Below, piece by piece: positions 18,946 to 28,219 of a DNA stretch of 64,000 nt. The notes beneath the pieces were generated by a model. That model was given only the letters and a program-made list of their open reading frames with translations, had not been told where the DNA came from and ran no database searches. This DNA is from Chitinophagales bacterium (GTDB taxonomy: Bacteria > Bacteroidota > Bacteroidia > Chitinophagales > Chitinophagaceae), in assembly GCA_017303855.1 (NCBI GenBank), contig JAFLBL010000007.1:124001-188000 (forward strand), written 5' to 3'. The position numbers were made by a program, and so were the translations under genes. Numbering within the stretch: the stretch's first letter is position 1; each line of letters opens with the position of its first letter.

Positions 18946-19617
18946 TCATTTCTTCCCCCCAGGCATAATCCACCGGATGCCAATTCCCATATTGCTTAAA
19001 TAGCCCAGGCCGAGACTGCTGCTGAACCCGAAATTCGTTTGCTCGGTTTTCGTATTCCCAACACCCTTATCCGTGATGTGGTTATACCCAAGGTTGACAA
19101 AATCCCCAAACCGTAAATCGAGTAAAAAGTGTTTGCCGGTTTTATAGGATATACCCGGAAAGAGACCAGCACTTACATTTAAAGTTTTTCGCTCCACAAG
19201 GCTGTTGCTGGAATTATTCTGTTTCCCGTAATCAACGCCCGCCCGGCCTTCCGCAAACAGGAAAAAATTTTTCCCGATCGGCTGATACCTCCTGGTAAAA
19301 AAGCCTCCCCCCACGCCGAAGCTTTCTGAATTGAAATTTGAGGAAGGCTGAGACGCATACTCGTTTTTTGATTTTCCATAGCCGCCACTGAGATAAAAAC
19401 CGCTCAACCGGTTTTGCCTGTTGGCGAACCCGAGATCAATTGAGATATTTCCGTTATTGGTTTTACTGGTATAGGAAAAAGAGCTGGCATTGGATTCGTA
19501 AGCGTTATGCTGTATACTCAATCCCGCTCCCAATACCCGGTCGCCTTTTGTAAACTGCGCATTGATGATACCGGTAAACAGGATTCCCGCTGTCAATAAA
19601 ATGTATTGTTTCTTCAT
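18946..19617 (-). CDS. Outer-membrane beta-barrel protein, hypothetical
   Basis: 223 residues from the ATG at 19617, which starts a clean signal peptide (MKKQYILLTAGILFTGIINA). The longer frame to 19686 would run into the serS terminator. The mature part has alternating polar/hydrophobic strands rich in Gly, Ser, Asn and aromatics (FYLSGGYGKSKNEYASQPSS) and ends GIGIRWIMPGGKK, as in small outer-membrane barrels. Function unknown. It follows serS on the same strand but behind a terminator. Confidence 0.75.
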   Translation of the reverse strand: MKKQYILLTAGILFTGIINAQFTKGDRVLGAGLSIQHNAYESNASSFSYTSKTNNGNISIDLGFANRQNRLSGFYLSGGYGKSKNEYASQPSSNFNSESFGVGGGFFTRRYQPIGKNFFLFAEGRAGVDYGKQNNSSNSLVERKTLNVSAGLFPGISYKTGKHFLLDLRFGDFVNLGYNHITDKGVGNTKTEQTNFGFSSSLGLGYLSNMGIGIRWIMPGGKK

Positions 19618-19650
19618 GATGTAGGTTTTAGTGCAGCAAAACTGCATACA

Positions 19651-19684
19651 AAAAAGGCAGGAAATAATGATTCCCTGCCTTTTC
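19651..19684 (-). terminator. Terminator of serS
   Basis: aaaaggcagg(aa) and (tc)cctgcctttt form an A/T-flanked stem about 50 bp after the serS stop codon. Confidence 0.82.
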
Positions 19685-19732
19685 ACAAATGATTATGTTA
19701 ACGCTTCCGTAAATGCAATCGCTTAAGCAGCA

Positions 19733-21004
19733 CTACTGAATTTTGGCAAATCCGAGATAGGGCTGTAGTACTGCCGGCATATTGATACCGTCGGTCACCT
19801 GATTGTTTTCCAGCAATGCCGCCACGATCCGGGGCAAGGCCATGGAACTGCCATTCAATGTATGCGCCAGCTGCGGTTTTCCTTTTTCATCTTTGAACCG
19901 CACTTTCATCCGGTTGGCCTGGAAGGTTTCAAAATTGCTGACAGAACTTACTTCCAGCCATTTTTGTTGCGCGGCACTGTATACTTCAAAATCGTAGGTC
20001 AGTGCAGACGCGAAACTCATATCGCCACCGCATAACCGGAGAATCCGGTACGGCAGTTCCAGTGCCTGCAATAAACCTTCCACATGCGTGACCATGCTGT
20101 CAAGGGTTTCATAGCTTTTATCCGGATGAACCAGCTGTACGATTTCCACTTTATCGAACTGGTGTAACCGGTTCAGCCCGCGGACATCCGCCCCGAAACT
20201 ACCGGCTTCCCGGCGAAAACAGGGAGTATAGGCCGTCATCTTAATGGGCAGGTCGGCTTCCTTCAGCATCGCATCGCGGTAAATATTGGTGACCGGTACT
20301 TCCGCCGTCGGAATCATGTAATAATTATCGGCGGCCATATAATACATCTGCCCTTCCTTATCCGGTAACTGACCGGTGCTGTAAGCCGACATTTCATTCA
20401 CCATCAGCGGGGGAAGGTATTCCGTATAACCAGCCGCTGTATTATAATCCAGGAAATAAGAAATCAATGCCCGCTGCAGTTTGGCGCCTTTGCCTTTATA
20501 CAAAGGGAAACCGCTGCCGGTAATCTTTGCCCCGGTTTCAAAATCGATAATATCATATTTCCTTATCAGGTCCCAATGGGGCACCGCATCTGCAGCTAAT
20601 GCAGGTTTGGTTCCTGCCTCTTTTACATTCAGATTATCCACCGCATGTTTTCCGGCGGGCACCAGATCAGATGGCAGGTTGGGAAGTTTCACCAGTTCAT
20701 CCTGTAATTGCTTTTCCACTTCTGCCAGCCGTACTGAAATCGGCTCCAGCATGGTTTTTAACGCGGCTACTTCCTGCTTTTTAGCTTCCGCTTCCTCTTT
20801 TTGTCCTTTTCCCATCAGCATCCCGATCTCTTTGGACGTGCTGTTCACTTTCGCCTGGTTATTATCAAAGTCCAGCTGCAGCTTTTTCCGTTCCTCATCC
20901 AGCGACAACACAGCATCCACCACCGACAGATCACTGAAATGCTTTACTGCCAGTTTCTCTTTAACCCACTGTGGATTTTGCCGCAATACCTGTAATTGTA
21001 ACAT
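19733..21004 (-). CDS. serS: Seryl-tRNA synthetase
   Basis: 423 residues from the ATG at 21004 (MLQLQVLRQNPQWVKEKLAV), the normal SerRS start; an upstream in-frame extension runs through the promoter. The N-terminal long coiled coil (about 30-105) grips the tRNA. The class II core shows motif 2, TPCFRREAGSFGADVRGLNR, and motif 3 in TLNGSSMALPRIVAALLENN. SSVSNFETFQANRMKVRF is also conserved. It charges tRNA-Ser. A -7 element (TATCTTTG on the minus strand, 21022-21029) sits just upstream. Confidence 0.97.
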   Translation of the reverse strand: MLQLQVLRQNPQWVKEKLAVKHFSDLSVVDAVLSLDEERKKLQLDFDNNQAKVNSTSKEIGMLMGKGQKEEAEAKKQEVAALKTMLEPISVRLAEVEKQLQDELVKLPNLPSDLVPAGKHAVDNLNVKEAGTKPALAADAVPHWDLIRKYDIIDFETGAKITGSGFPLYKGKGAKLQRALISYFLDYNTAAGYTEYLPPLMVNEMSAYSTGQLPDKEGQMYYMAADNYYMIPTAEVPVTNIYRDAMLKEADLPIKMTAYTPCFRREAGSFGADVRGLNRLHQFDKVEIVQLVHPDKSYETLDSMVTHVEGLLQALELPYRILRLCGGDMSFASALTYDFEVYSAAQQKWLEVSSVSNFETFQANRMKVRFKDEKGKPQLAHTLNGSSMALPRIVAALLENNQVTDGINMPAVLQPYLGFAKIQ

Positions 21005-21021
21005 AATGCTGAAATTTTGCG

Positions 21022-21029
21022 CAAAGATA
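21022..21029 (-). promoter_or_regulatory. serS: -7 element for serS
   Basis: caaagata on the plus strand reads TATCTTTG on the minus strand, an exact TAnnTTTG, 17 bp before the serS ATG. No good -33 TTTG at standard spacing. Confidence 0.45.
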
Positions 21030-21100
21030 ACCGCTGCGCCCCGAATCCCGGTCTGATTCCTCCCGGCAATTTTAACCCACGCGAAAGGCCCCTGCCCCAT

Positions 21101-21108
21101 TATCTTTG
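21101..21108 (+). promoter_or_regulatory. -7 element directly before the 21113 gene
   Basis: TATCTTTG, an exact TAnnTTTG, ends only 4 bp before the ATG at 21113. If used, the mRNA would be leaderless or nearly so. No convincing -33 box. Confidence 0.4.
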
Positions 21109-21112
21109 CCGG

Positions 21113-21457
21113 ATGTTAGCAAATGACGACCTGCAGCAACGCTGGTGGAACCTGGAAGCCCGGTTGGTGGAACGCTTCGGTAAAAAACCCGATATGGAAA
21201 CCATTTTATTCCTGATCGGTATCCAGGAATTCGGGGATATCAAAGAAAAATTCACCAAAGAACAGAAACAGGACCTTATGCACGTGGCTGTCTGTTCCCT
21301 GTTATCCAAAAGCGGATACTATGAACTGGAAGGCGTGGATGCAGACGGCTGGCCGCATTTCAAACAGCTGAAGCCGATGCCCGAAATGCACATGATGGAC
21401 CAGGAAAATTTTCTGAAAGACCATGTCCTGCTTTATTTTGAAGAAAACGGATTTTAA
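21113..21457 (+). CDS. Conserved hypothetical protein, about 114 residues
   Basis: The ATG at 21113 (MLANDDLQQRWWNLEARLVE) was preferred to an in-frame start at 21017 that would run through the serS promoter. It is a soluble, acidic, mostly helical protein without signal or membrane segment. Blocks such as METILFLIGIQEFGDIKEKF and ending VLLYFEENGF look well constrained. I cannot name a family; it resembles small uncharacterised cytosolic proteins of Bacteroidota. It ends 16 bp before a peptidylprolyl isomerase gene and may be co-transcribed with it. Confidence 0.8.
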   Translation: MLANDDLQQRWWNLEARLVERFGKKPDMETILFLIGIQEFGDIKEKFTKEQKQDLMHVAVCSLLSKSGYYELEGVDADGWPHFKQLKPMPEMHMMDQENFLKDHVLLYFEENGF

Positions 21458-21473
21458 CCAACGAATACCTGTT

Positions 21474-22175
21474 ATGAAAAAAGCAATGTCCCTGTTAGCC
21501 TTACTATTATTCACGGTCAGTTGTTTTGCTCAGGCTGACTCTGTTGTGACGAAGAAAGACCGGAAGAAAAGAGATGTGCTGTTGCAAACCAGTATGGGCG
21601 ATATCGTAATCCGTTTATCGGACAGCACGCCCCTGCACCGTGACAATTTCCTGAAACTGGTCAAGACCCGCTTTTATGACAGCGTATTATTTCACCGCGT
21701 CATACAAAATTTCATGATCCAGGGAGGCGATCCGGATAGTAAAACGGCCCCTTCTGGAAAACTGCTGGGTAATGGAGGGCCAACTTACCGTGTACCTGCT
21801 GAATTTCGTACCACGCTCTTTCACAAAAAGGGCGTGATTGCCGCAGCCCGGGATAATAACCCGGAAAAAGCCAGCAGTGGCAGTCAGTTCTATCTTACCC
21901 AGGGAAAAGTATTTACCGAAGCCGGTCTTGACTCAGTGGAAACTTATCGTCTGAAAAGAAAAATTCCCGCTGCACAACGGGAAGTGTATAAAACCCTTGG
22001 TGGTGTTCCTCATCTCGATCAGAACTACACCGTTTTTGGCGAAGTGGTGAAAGGCCTTGAAGTCATAGATAAAATCGCCGCCGTACCCACCAGCAAAGCC
22101 GCCGACCGTGACCGGCCAATCGAAAATGTTGTGATTGTAAAAGCGAAGCTGATCAAAAGAAAGAAACACAAATAA
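21474..22175 (+). CDS. Cyclophilin-type peptidylprolyl isomerase, exported
   Basis: 233 residues from the ATG at 21474, chosen for the signal peptide MKKAMSLLALLLFTVSCFAQ. The cyclophilin core includes FYDSVLFHRVIQNFMIQGGD, PAEF and SGSQFYLTQGKVF, with catalytic-site Arg in FHRV and Gln in IQGGDP. A short insertion around residues 140-175 (LDSVETYRLKRKIPAAQREV) is typical of Bacteroidota periplasmic forms. It should speed proline isomerisation during envelope protein folding. The tail is strongly basic (KLIKRKKHK). Confidence 0.93.
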   Translation: MKKAMSLLALLLFTVSCFAQADSVVTKKDRKKRDVLLQTSMGDIVIRLSDSTPLHRDNFLKLVKTRFYDSVLFHRVIQNFMIQGGDPDSKTAPSGKLLGNGGPTYRVPAEFRTTLFHKKGVIAAARDNNPEKASSGSQFYLTQGKVFTEAGLDSVETYRLKRKIPAAQREVYKTLGGVPHLDQNYTVFGEVVKGLEVIDKIAAVPTSKAADRDRPIENVVIVKAKLIKRKKHK

Positions 22176-22214
22176 AGTACGAAGTGCGAAGTACGAAGTG
22201 CGAAGTACGAAGTT
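22176..22214. repeat. gaagtac/gaagtgc micro-repeat
   Basis: Alternating gtacgaa and gtgcgaa words directly after the isomerase stop codon. This is the reverse-complement version of the gtacttc repeat at 14767-14800. Confidence 0.7.
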
Positions 22215-22220
22215 GAAAGC

Positions 22221-22282
22221 AATTGAGCATTGAAAATTGAACATTCCTTTCAAATGGAATACACAATTTTCAATGCTCAATT
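22221..22282. repeat. Long perfect inverted repeat between convergent genes
   Basis: 19-bp arms (22221-22239 and 22264-22282; aattgagcattgaaaattg and its exact complement) surround a loop that holds a smaller palindrome (attcc ... ggaat). It lies between the convergent isomerase and receptor genes and could act as a bidirectional terminator, or be a REP-like element. Confidence 0.75.
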
Positions 22283-22345
22283 TTCATTACTACACCATAG
22301 AAGGGGCTGTTCACTCCCGACTACTAACTACCGACTACTAACTAC

Positions 22346-24808
22346 CTACTGATTTCCCATTCCCCCCTGCTGTCCGCCACCAGCTTCTGCTCTTTTTCTT
22401 TCTTCTTCAATGGCTGACTTTCGCTGACGTGCGGCTTTTACCTGGCTGTTGCCAAACCGGTAGCTGAAATTCAGTTTTACCTGTTGCATTTCCCCGTTTC
22501 CGGAAAAACGGTTGGTGACGCCGGCAAAGCGGGTATCTCCACCCCATTTCATGGTTCTGAAAATATCACTCATCGCGATTTTCACATTGCCTTTCCCTTT
22601 TAATATCACTTTTTGTAAACCGGCATCCACATTACCCATCGCATCCGAACGGATCAGCCCCTGCCATACGGAAGGAGAGATATAGAGCAGACTCACTTCA
22701 CCGGTCCAGCCCTTACCCAGATTGAAACTGTTCTGCATAAAATAAGTCAGGGAGAATACTTCCTGATTTACTTTCCGGTCACCTCCGCCAAAGTCGGCTA
22801 CATAATGAGAATAATTCGAATTCAGTGAGGCAAAGAAACTGTACCATTTATACTGGAACGGATAACTGATATTCAGCGCTACCACATCCTGTGTGGCCAG
22901 GTTCTTTTTGGTCATGAAACTCTTTGTCTTGTCTACCGTATCCGGTATCTGGGCAAAGATATCTTTCACATGACTGTAGGTCAGTTTGGTCGTCAGTCTG
23001 TACTTGTATACATGGGTGATATCAAAACTGTTGGTGTACTGCGGCTGCAGCCTTGTATTCCCTTTCATAAAGGAATATTCATTCAGTTTGAACTCAAACG
23101 GATTCAGGTCCTGGTAAGCCGGCCGGTCGATCCGGCGGGAATAAGAGACCGTCCACTGCTTCATCGGGTTTTTATTAAACGTGATCGCCGCACTGGGGAA
23201 GAGATTGGTGTAATCCCTGCTGAATGTGGAATCGTAAGGCACCATCACATTACTTACTTGTTTGAACCCGGTGGAGTTGCCATCGGAATGGGTATTCTCC
23301 GCACGCAGGCCGGCCTGGATCATCACCCCTTTCTTAAACTGTTTAATATAATTTACATACACCGCATTGATATTCTCCTTGTACTTAAAGCGGTTACTCT
23401 TCAGGGTATCCAGCACTTTCCCGTTCGTATACACATCGTAGCGCTGAAAATCATTATCCGATTCCACCACACCGATTTTTCCGCCAAAACCCAGTCTTCC
23501 GCCTTTATAGTTGGTTTCATAATCGGCTTTAACCGAGTAGAGATTTATATCCGTAGGCGCAATCATATTGTAAATGGCGCGGCTGATTTCCGTAGTGCCA
23601 TTGGACAGGTAATAGTAGTTTGGCTGAAACTGGTTGGACCGGATTTTGAAAAATCCGTAATCCGCATCCAGGTTAAGCTCCGCGCCACCCGTTTTTGCAA
23701 ACCGGTAATTCAGGTTCGCGTTCAGGTTATCGCGCTTCATATCATTGTGATTGGTAGCCTTGAGTACACGGTCGTTTTGTCCCGTGGGCAAATAGATAAA
23801 ATCCATCGGACCGGAAGTATTCAGGTCATTGCTGGCCAGGTTCCCGTTTACCACGGCACCGATCGTACGGAATTTGTCAATGAAATAATCCATACCGGCC
23901 TTAAACCCATGGGTATTATTGCGGAACAGTATTTCATTTTTCTGCAGAAACAGCGTATCGAACTGCGTCCGTTCAGAATTCATTTTCATCAGGTAATTAC
24001 CTTTATTGTAATTGTAATTACCAAACACATTTATATTCTTATTCCGGTGATTCAGGTTAATACCGGCGGTACCTTTTCCATAAACGCCCTGTGTATAGCC
24101 CGCATTTACGGAACCATTGGTACCAAAACTTTTATTCTTTTTTAATTTGATATTTATAATCCCCGCGTTACCCGCTGCTTCATATTTGGCCGAGGGATTG
24201 GTGATAATTTCAATCGCTTCAATCTGGGAAGACTGCATGCTCTTCAGATAATTGGCCAGATCAGTACCGGAAAGCGGGGATGGTTTCCCGTCAATATATA
24301 CCTGTACCCCGTTTTTGCCCGCCAGACTTATATTGTCATCTTTATCCACCATTACGCTGGGACTGCGGCGCAGTAATTCAAGCGCGTCATTTCCTACCGC
24401 GTTGATGGTGCCCTCAACATTCAGGATTGTTTTGTCCGCTCTTACTTCTATCACCGGTTTCTGAGAACTTACGGTTACTCCCTGCAGGGAGGCCGCCGCT
24501 TTTTCCAGTATAATTTCGGGTATACGTATGGGTTCCTTCAGCACAAAAACAGCTGAATAACGGGTTGTGTACCCGATATGTGAAGCACTGATCAGGTATG
24601 AACCGGCTGCGGCTTCCAGTTCAAAACTGCCATCCCGGGCAGTGATCCCCAGCTTTATTACGGATGAATCTTTTGAACGCAATAATGAAATTGTGGTTTT
24701 TTCCAGTCCCTTCCCCTGCTCATCTTTTACCTCTCCAGCTATTTTTTGAGCAGTTCCGGCAAAGGATAAGGTCAGCGTGCTCAAAAAAATCAAGACTAAC
24801 TTTCTCAT
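22346..24808 (-). CDS. TonB-dependent receptor-like outer-membrane protein with N-terminal carboxypeptidase-regulatory domain
   Basis: 820 residues from the ATG at 24808, giving the signal peptide MRKLVLIFLSTLTLSFAGTA. Residues about 25-110 form a CarboxypepD-regulatory-like beta sandwich (GEVKDEQGKGLEKTTISLLR). The plug domain follows (GNDALELLRRSPSVMVDKDD, GVQVYIDGKPSPLSG, IEIITNPSAKYEAAGNAGII), then an outer-membrane barrel. It belongs to the Bacteroidota outer-membrane beta-barrel group rather than SusC, since the SusC-specific plug motifs are absent. The C-terminus is extended and low-complexity (ERKRAEAGGGQQGGMGNQ), unusual for a barrel that normally ends in an aromatic residue. Substrate unknown. 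Confidence 0.9.
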   Translation of the reverse strand: MRKLVLIFLSTLTLSFAGTAQKIAGEVKDEQGKGLEKTTISLLRSKDSSVIKLGITARDGSFELEAAAGSYLISASHIGYTTRYSAVFVLKEPIRIPEIILEKAAASLQGVTVSSQKPVIEVRADKTILNVEGTINAVGNDALELLRRSPSVMVDKDDNISLAGKNGVQVYIDGKPSPLSGTDLANYLKSMQSSQIEAIEIITNPSAKYEAAGNAGIINIKLKKNKSFGTNGSVNAGYTQGVYGKGTAGINLNHRNKNINVFGNYNYNKGNYLMKMNSERTQFDTLFLQKNEILFRNNTHGFKAGMDYFIDKFRTIGAVVNGNLASNDLNTSGPMDFIYLPTGQNDRVLKATNHNDMKRDNLNANLNYRFAKTGGAELNLDADYGFFKIRSNQFQPNYYYLSNGTTEISRAIYNMIAPTDINLYSVKADYETNYKGGRLGFGGKIGVVESDNDFQRYDVYTNGKVLDTLKSNRFKYKENINAVYVNYIKQFKKGVMIQAGLRAENTHSDGNSTGFKQVSNVMVPYDSTFSRDYTNLFPSAAITFNKNPMKQWTVSYSRRIDRPAYQDLNPFEFKLNEYSFMKGNTRLQPQYTNSFDITHVYKYRLTTKLTYSHVKDIFAQIPDTVDKTKSFMTKKNLATQDVVALNISYPFQYKWYSFFASLNSNYSHYVADFGGGDRKVNQEVFSLTYFMQNSFNLGKGWTGEVSLLYISPSVWQGLIRSDAMGNVDAGLQKVILKGKGNVKIAMSDIFRTMKWGGDTRFAGVTNRFSGNGEMQQVKLNFSYRFGNSQVKAARQRKSAIEEERKRAEAGGGQQGGMGNQ

Positions 24809-24950
24809 TCTTAATGGTTTTTGTAATTTGAAGGACAAATATACCGTGGGTGGGCAGGTTGTAAAAAGCCTTTCCCGACAAATGGTGCAAATACTGCCAT
24901 GAACGGCCTGAATTTTCCGGTGAAAATAACTGGCCTGAAATACGGGCCCT

Positions 24951-24981
24951 TTTTCATTTCCCTGTTTTTCCCTTAGGTTTG
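24951..24981 (+). promoter_or_regulatory. gcvH: Promoter of gcvH
   Basis: -7 box TAGGTTTG (24974-24981) matches TAnnTTTG exactly. TTTT at 24951-24954 stands 19 bp upstream in the -33 position (consensus TTTG). The ATG is 19 bp downstream. Confidence 0.6.
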
Positions 24982-25000
24982 CAACTCAAAATCATTGATT

Positions 25001-25378
25001 ATGAGTTACCCCGCTAACCTCCGCTACACCAAAGACCATGAATGGATCAGCTTAGATGGCACTACTGCCACTATCGGTATTACAGATTATGCACAACGTG
25101 AGCTGGGTGATATTGTATATGTGGAAGTAGACACAATCGGCAAAAGCCTGGAAGCCGGTGCTGTTTTTGGAACGGTGGAAGCTGTAAAAACCGTGTCTGA
25201 CCTGTTCTTACCAGTTAGTGGAACAATCACCGAACTCAACCCCGGGTTGGGTGGCGCTCCGGAACTGGTAAACTCCGATCCTTATGGTGAAGGCTGGATG
25301 GTAAAAATGACGGTTAATAATCCGGCCGATGTGGAAGCACTCCTGGATGCAGCCGCCTACCAGTCAATGGTTGACTGA
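25001..25378 (+). CDS. gcvH: Glycine cleavage system H protein
   Basis: 125 residues, the standard length. The lipoyl lysine lies in [19 protein letters not shown]. The N-terminus [16 protein letters not shown] is the classic GcvH start; an in-frame TTG six bases upstream is ignored. Known: the lipoylated H protein shuttles the aminomethyl group between the P, T and L proteins. No other gcv genes are in the window. It is followed, 146 bp on, by a VanZ-like gene on the same strand. Confidence 0.97.
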   Translation: MSYPANLRYTKDHEWISLDGTTATIGITDYAQRELGDIVYVEVDTIGKSLEAGAVFGTVEAVKTVSDLFLPVSGTITELNPGLGGAPELVNSDPYGEGWMVKMTVNNPADVEALLDAAAYQSMVD

Positions 25379-25524
25379 TTTCAGCCATCTGTTTTCCCGT
25401 TTAATTTTCCGGATACTATCGGTTAAGTGATCTGTTTGGTTTTCATCAGTAACCTGTATAAGGTTCAACACTGATACAATCATACAATGAAACCTCTTTT
25501 CGTATATACAAGAAATTTTTGTGC

Positions 25525-25908
25525 ATGATACGCCGGACATTCTTCCTCTTGCCCGGACTGGGCTGGCTTTTTGTTGTAAGTTTCTTACTGACTTTACCCG
25601 GCTCCGCTTTTCCCACAGAAGACTGGTTCAGCAAAGTTCAGTTTGATAAATGGGTACATGCCGGTCTCTTTGCCGTGTTGGTTGTATGCTGGTGCTGGGG
25701 ATTGATGCGGTTGCAGAAGAAAAAGGAAAAATGGGGGCAGTTGTTTATTGGAATTACAATACTGGCTACGTTGTACGGAGTCGGTATGGAGTTCTTTCAG
25801 AAATATTGTGTCCCCAACCGGTCTTTTGATTTCTGGGATATTGTGGCAGATGCCGTGGGAACTTATGCAGGCTATCTTTTCAGCAGGAAGTACTTTATAA
25901 AAAAATAG
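25525..25908 (+). CDS. VanZ-like family membrane protein
   Basis: 127 residues with about four membrane segments. VanZ-like features are FDKWVHAGLFAVLVVCW early (Lys-Trp-x-His at a membrane edge) and EFFQKYCVPNRSFDFWDIVA with DAVGTYAGYLF at the end. Members include VanZ of the teicoplanin-resistance cluster, but most are small envelope proteins of unknown role. The ATG at 25525 was preferred to a TTG at 25519. Confidence 0.85.
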   Translation: MIRRTFFLLPGLGWLFVVSFLLTLPGSAFPTEDWFSKVQFDKWVHAGLFAVLVVCWCWGLMRLQKKKEKWGQLFIGITILATLYGVGMEFFQKYCVPNRSFDFWDIVADAVGTYAGYLFSRKYFIKK

Positions 25909-25929
25909 ACCCCTGTGGAAACAGGGGTC
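25908..25929 (+). terminator. Hairpin after the VanZ-like gene
   Basis: gacccctgt / acaggggtc with a 4-base loop overlaps the stop codon region. No strong T-run follows, so termination may be weak. Confidence 0.55.
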
Positions 25930-26294
25930 GCAACCAAAACTAACTGCTTATGAGAAAATTGACTGTCTTTATAATGAGTTCTGAATTTCTATATCTATAA
26001 CGCAAATGTACTGCCAATAGTATGAATGCCGGTGTTAATGAAACATTAAAAGAAAATATACCGGAATTTCACTCCCTCTCTTCTTCGTAAAATTCTCCAT
26101 CACACTGCTAATTAATACGATGCAATGACAACACTTATTGCATAAACAAGTAAAAACAATTGTTAGTTCATGCTTATCTTACGAAAACGGGTAACTGACA
26201 ATCAAATGACAAAGAACAGATAAAAAGCGTCTCAGCCTAATATTGAAAAATTCGTGCCAAACTCCTGATGCAGTTTTTATAAACTGTTAATCAA
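25930..26294. other. Intergenic stretch without a recognisable gene
   Basis: About 365 AT-rich bases between two convergent genes. A 16-codon frame starting MRKLTVFIMSSEF at about 25950 follows the hairpin, but nothing supports it as a gene. No RNA family or repeat was recognised. Confidence 0.5.
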
Positions 26295-26909
26295 TCACCT
26301 GGATAAAAATCCCTTAATCATATCCATCAGTCCGCCGCCACCTGATTGGGAAGATGGCTGAAAACTGTCCTGTGCTTTTTTGGTAAAATTGCCAATCAGG
26401 TCCTGGATATCAAGTCCGCCGCCGGAATTGCCGGTATCCGCCCCCCCGGTAAACTGACTGAGCAGATCCTGTAACTGGGTGCCACCGCCGCTGCCACCGC
26501 CTGTGAGTGAGCCCAGCAGACCATCCAGTGTAAATCCGGGATTTTCAGGATTATTGGTTTCTGTTATTACTCCATTGAGCACATTCGGAATAAGATTGTT
26601 GGCTACCGAACTGGCAGAAGAAGGACTCATATTGTACTTCCCTACCAGCTTGCTGATAAAGTGCCCGATCATCATACTTACCATCGGGTTCTTTAATAAT
26701 CCGCCACCTGCACCTGCGCCGCTGTTACCTTTAAAAAGATCCAGGATATTCTGCAAGCCGCCACCGGCCATTACATTTTGCAATCCACTGGTTATGGTTT
26801 TCGTGGCATCGGCCAGCACTTCATGATTCTGTTCATTCGGAATTTCCGGGTTCTCCACAACGGTTTCCTTTCCGAAATTTTTGACAAGATCGAGTAATTG
26901 TTCAAGCAT
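26295..26909 (-). CDS. DUF937-like small protein, hypothetical
   Basis: 204 residues with no signal peptide or membrane helix. It is built of helical segments (MLEQLLDLVKNFGKETV, LVGKYNMSPSSASSVANNLI) separated by glycine-rich linkers (GNSGAGAGGGLLKNP, TGGGSGGGTQLQDLL). The helix pair with Ser/Ala-rich turns resembles the DUF937/YidB group, a tentative match. The C-terminal half has repeated LQDLLSQFTGG / IQDLIGNFTKK units. Function unknown. It lies downstream of prfA on the same strand, past a terminator. Confidence 0.7.
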   Translation of the reverse strand: MLEQLLDLVKNFGKETVVENPEIPNEQNHEVLADATKTITSGLQNVMAGGGLQNILDLFKGNSGAGAGGGLLKNPMVSMMIGHFISKLVGKYNMSPSSASSVANNLIPNVLNGVITETNNPENPGFTLDGLLGSLTGGGSGGGTQLQDLLSQFTGGADTGNSGGGLDIQDLIGNFTKKAQDSFQPSSQSGGGGLMDMIKGFLSR

Positions 26910-26990
26910 ACAAATAAATTAAATAGTTTAATACCGGTTATAGTTCCCTGTAAGTTACAGAGAATATCCGGCCGGCAAAAAAAGAGTAGA

Positions 26991-27035
26991 CGAAAAAAAG
27001 GGGGCCGGATCATACAATCCAGCCCCCCCCTTAAA
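26991..27035 (-). terminator. Terminator of prfA
   Basis: On the minus strand a G-rich arm (gggggctggatt) pairs with atccggccccc and is followed by a run of T. It lies 16-60 bp after the prfA stop. Confidence 0.82.
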
Positions 27036-27050
27036 GAAATTGAAATACGA

Positions 27051-28115
27051 TTATTGTTGTTTGGTCAGTTTCTCCGCATTCTCCGCAAACTGTAACGCAT
27101 CTATCAGTTCATTTACATCGCCATTGAGTACCGCATCGAGGTTGTACAATGTCATGCCGATCCGGTGATCAGTTACCCGCCCCTGCGGAAAATTATACGT
27201 TCGGATTTTAGCACTCCGGTCCCCGCTGCTTACCAGGCTTTTCCGGTGACGGGCAATTTCATCTTCCTGCTTCCTTACCTGTTCTTCGTACAATTTTGTA
27301 CGCATCATCTGCATCGCTTTCTCCCGGTTGCCCAGCTGCGACCGTTCCGTCTGACATACCACCACGGTGCCGGTGGGAATATGCGTCAGCATTACCTTGG
27401 TTTCCACTTTGTTTACATTCTGTCCGCCGGCGCCCCCGCTTCTTGCTGTTTCCATTTTCACATCAGCCGGATTAAGCTCAAAGTCCACTTCCTCCGCTTC
27501 AGGCATCACGGCTACCGTAGCCGCGGATGTATGTACCCTGCCGGAGGCCTCCGTATCCGGTACCCGCTGTACCCGGTGTACGCCGCTTTCAAATTTCAAT
27601 GTACCATATACATCATCGCCGGTTACTTCCAGCTGCACTTCCTTATAACCACCAACTGTTCCTTCATTTTCACTCAGCACCGCCGTCTTCCAGCCTCTCC
27701 GCTCACAAAAACGCATATACATCCGGAGCAGATCCCCGGCAAACAAGCTGGCTTCATCACCCCCCGTACCGGCTCTTATCTCCAGTATGGCATTCTTTTC
27801 ATCCTGCGGATCCTTGGGTATCAGTAACTGCCGGATATACGATTCCAGCTGAAGCTTCTTCTCCTCCATGGCAGGTGCTTCCAGTTTGGCCAGTTCGCGT
27901 AACTCTTCATCCGTACCGGCCAGCGCCTCTTTATAAAATTCTATATCATCCAGTATCTTCCTGTAGTCCGTATAGGCCAATACAATTTTTTCCAGGCTCC
28001 GGTATTCCTTACTGGTTTCTGCAAATTTTTTATTGTTACCCACAATCTCCGGGTTGGTGAGTGCAACTCCCAACTGGTCAAATCGTGCTTTGATGGCTTC
28101 TAATCTGTCTAACAT
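27051..28115 (-). CDS. prfA: Peptide chain release factor 1
   Basis: 354 residues. The catalytic GGQ is in [16 protein letters not shown]. The stop-codon-reading tripeptide is PDT in [15 protein letters not shown], the class 1 PxT pattern rather than SPF of release factor 2, so this factor should read UAA and [20 protein letters not shown] is a further conserved block. A -7 element (TACCTTTG on the minus strand, 28163-28170) lies 47 bp upstream. Confidence 0.97.
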   Translation of the reverse strand: MLDRLEAIKARFDQLGVALTNPEIVGNNKKFAETSKEYRSLEKIVLAYTDYRKILDDIEFYKEALAGTDEELRELAKLEAPAMEEKKLQLESYIRQLLIPKDPQDEKNAILEIRAGTGGDEASLFAGDLLRMYMRFCERRGWKTAVLSENEGTVGGYKEVQLEVTGDDVYGTLKFESGVHRVQRVPDTEASGRVHTSAATVAVMPEAEEVDFELNPADVKMETARSGGAGGQNVNKVETKVMLTHIPTGTVVVCQTERSQLGNREKAMQMMRTKLYEEQVRKQEDEIARHRKSLVSSGDRSAKIRTYNFPQGRVTDHRIGMTLYNLDAVLNGDVNELIDALQFAENAEKLTKQQ

Positions 28116-28162
28116 AATAATGATTCCTGACCGGTGAACAGACCGTTCCCGCTAAAGGACGG

Positions 28163-28170
28163 CAAAGGTA
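28163..28170 (-). promoter_or_regulatory. prfA: -7 element for prfA
   Basis: caaaggta on the plus strand reads TACCTTTG on the minus strand, an exact TAnnTTTG match. The -33 position is not convincing. Confidence 0.45.
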
Positions 28171-28219
28171 ACAAGAATAATTTTTTGGGATTGCCTTTTG
28201 ATTTTGAGAATTTTACGCC

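Noticed and set aside
22970..24145. Plus-strand frame of 391 codons opposite the TonB-type receptor
   Set aside because: Antisense shadow of a strong, motif-rich gene; Ile/His-rich sequence without domains.
25950..26000. Short leader-peptide-like frame MRKLTVFIMSSEFLYL
   Set aside because: No ribosome site, attenuator or downstream gene on that strand supports it.
26479..26826. Proline-rich plus-strand frame opposite the DUF937-like gene
   Set aside because: The prolines come from antisense reading of glycine-rich linkers.
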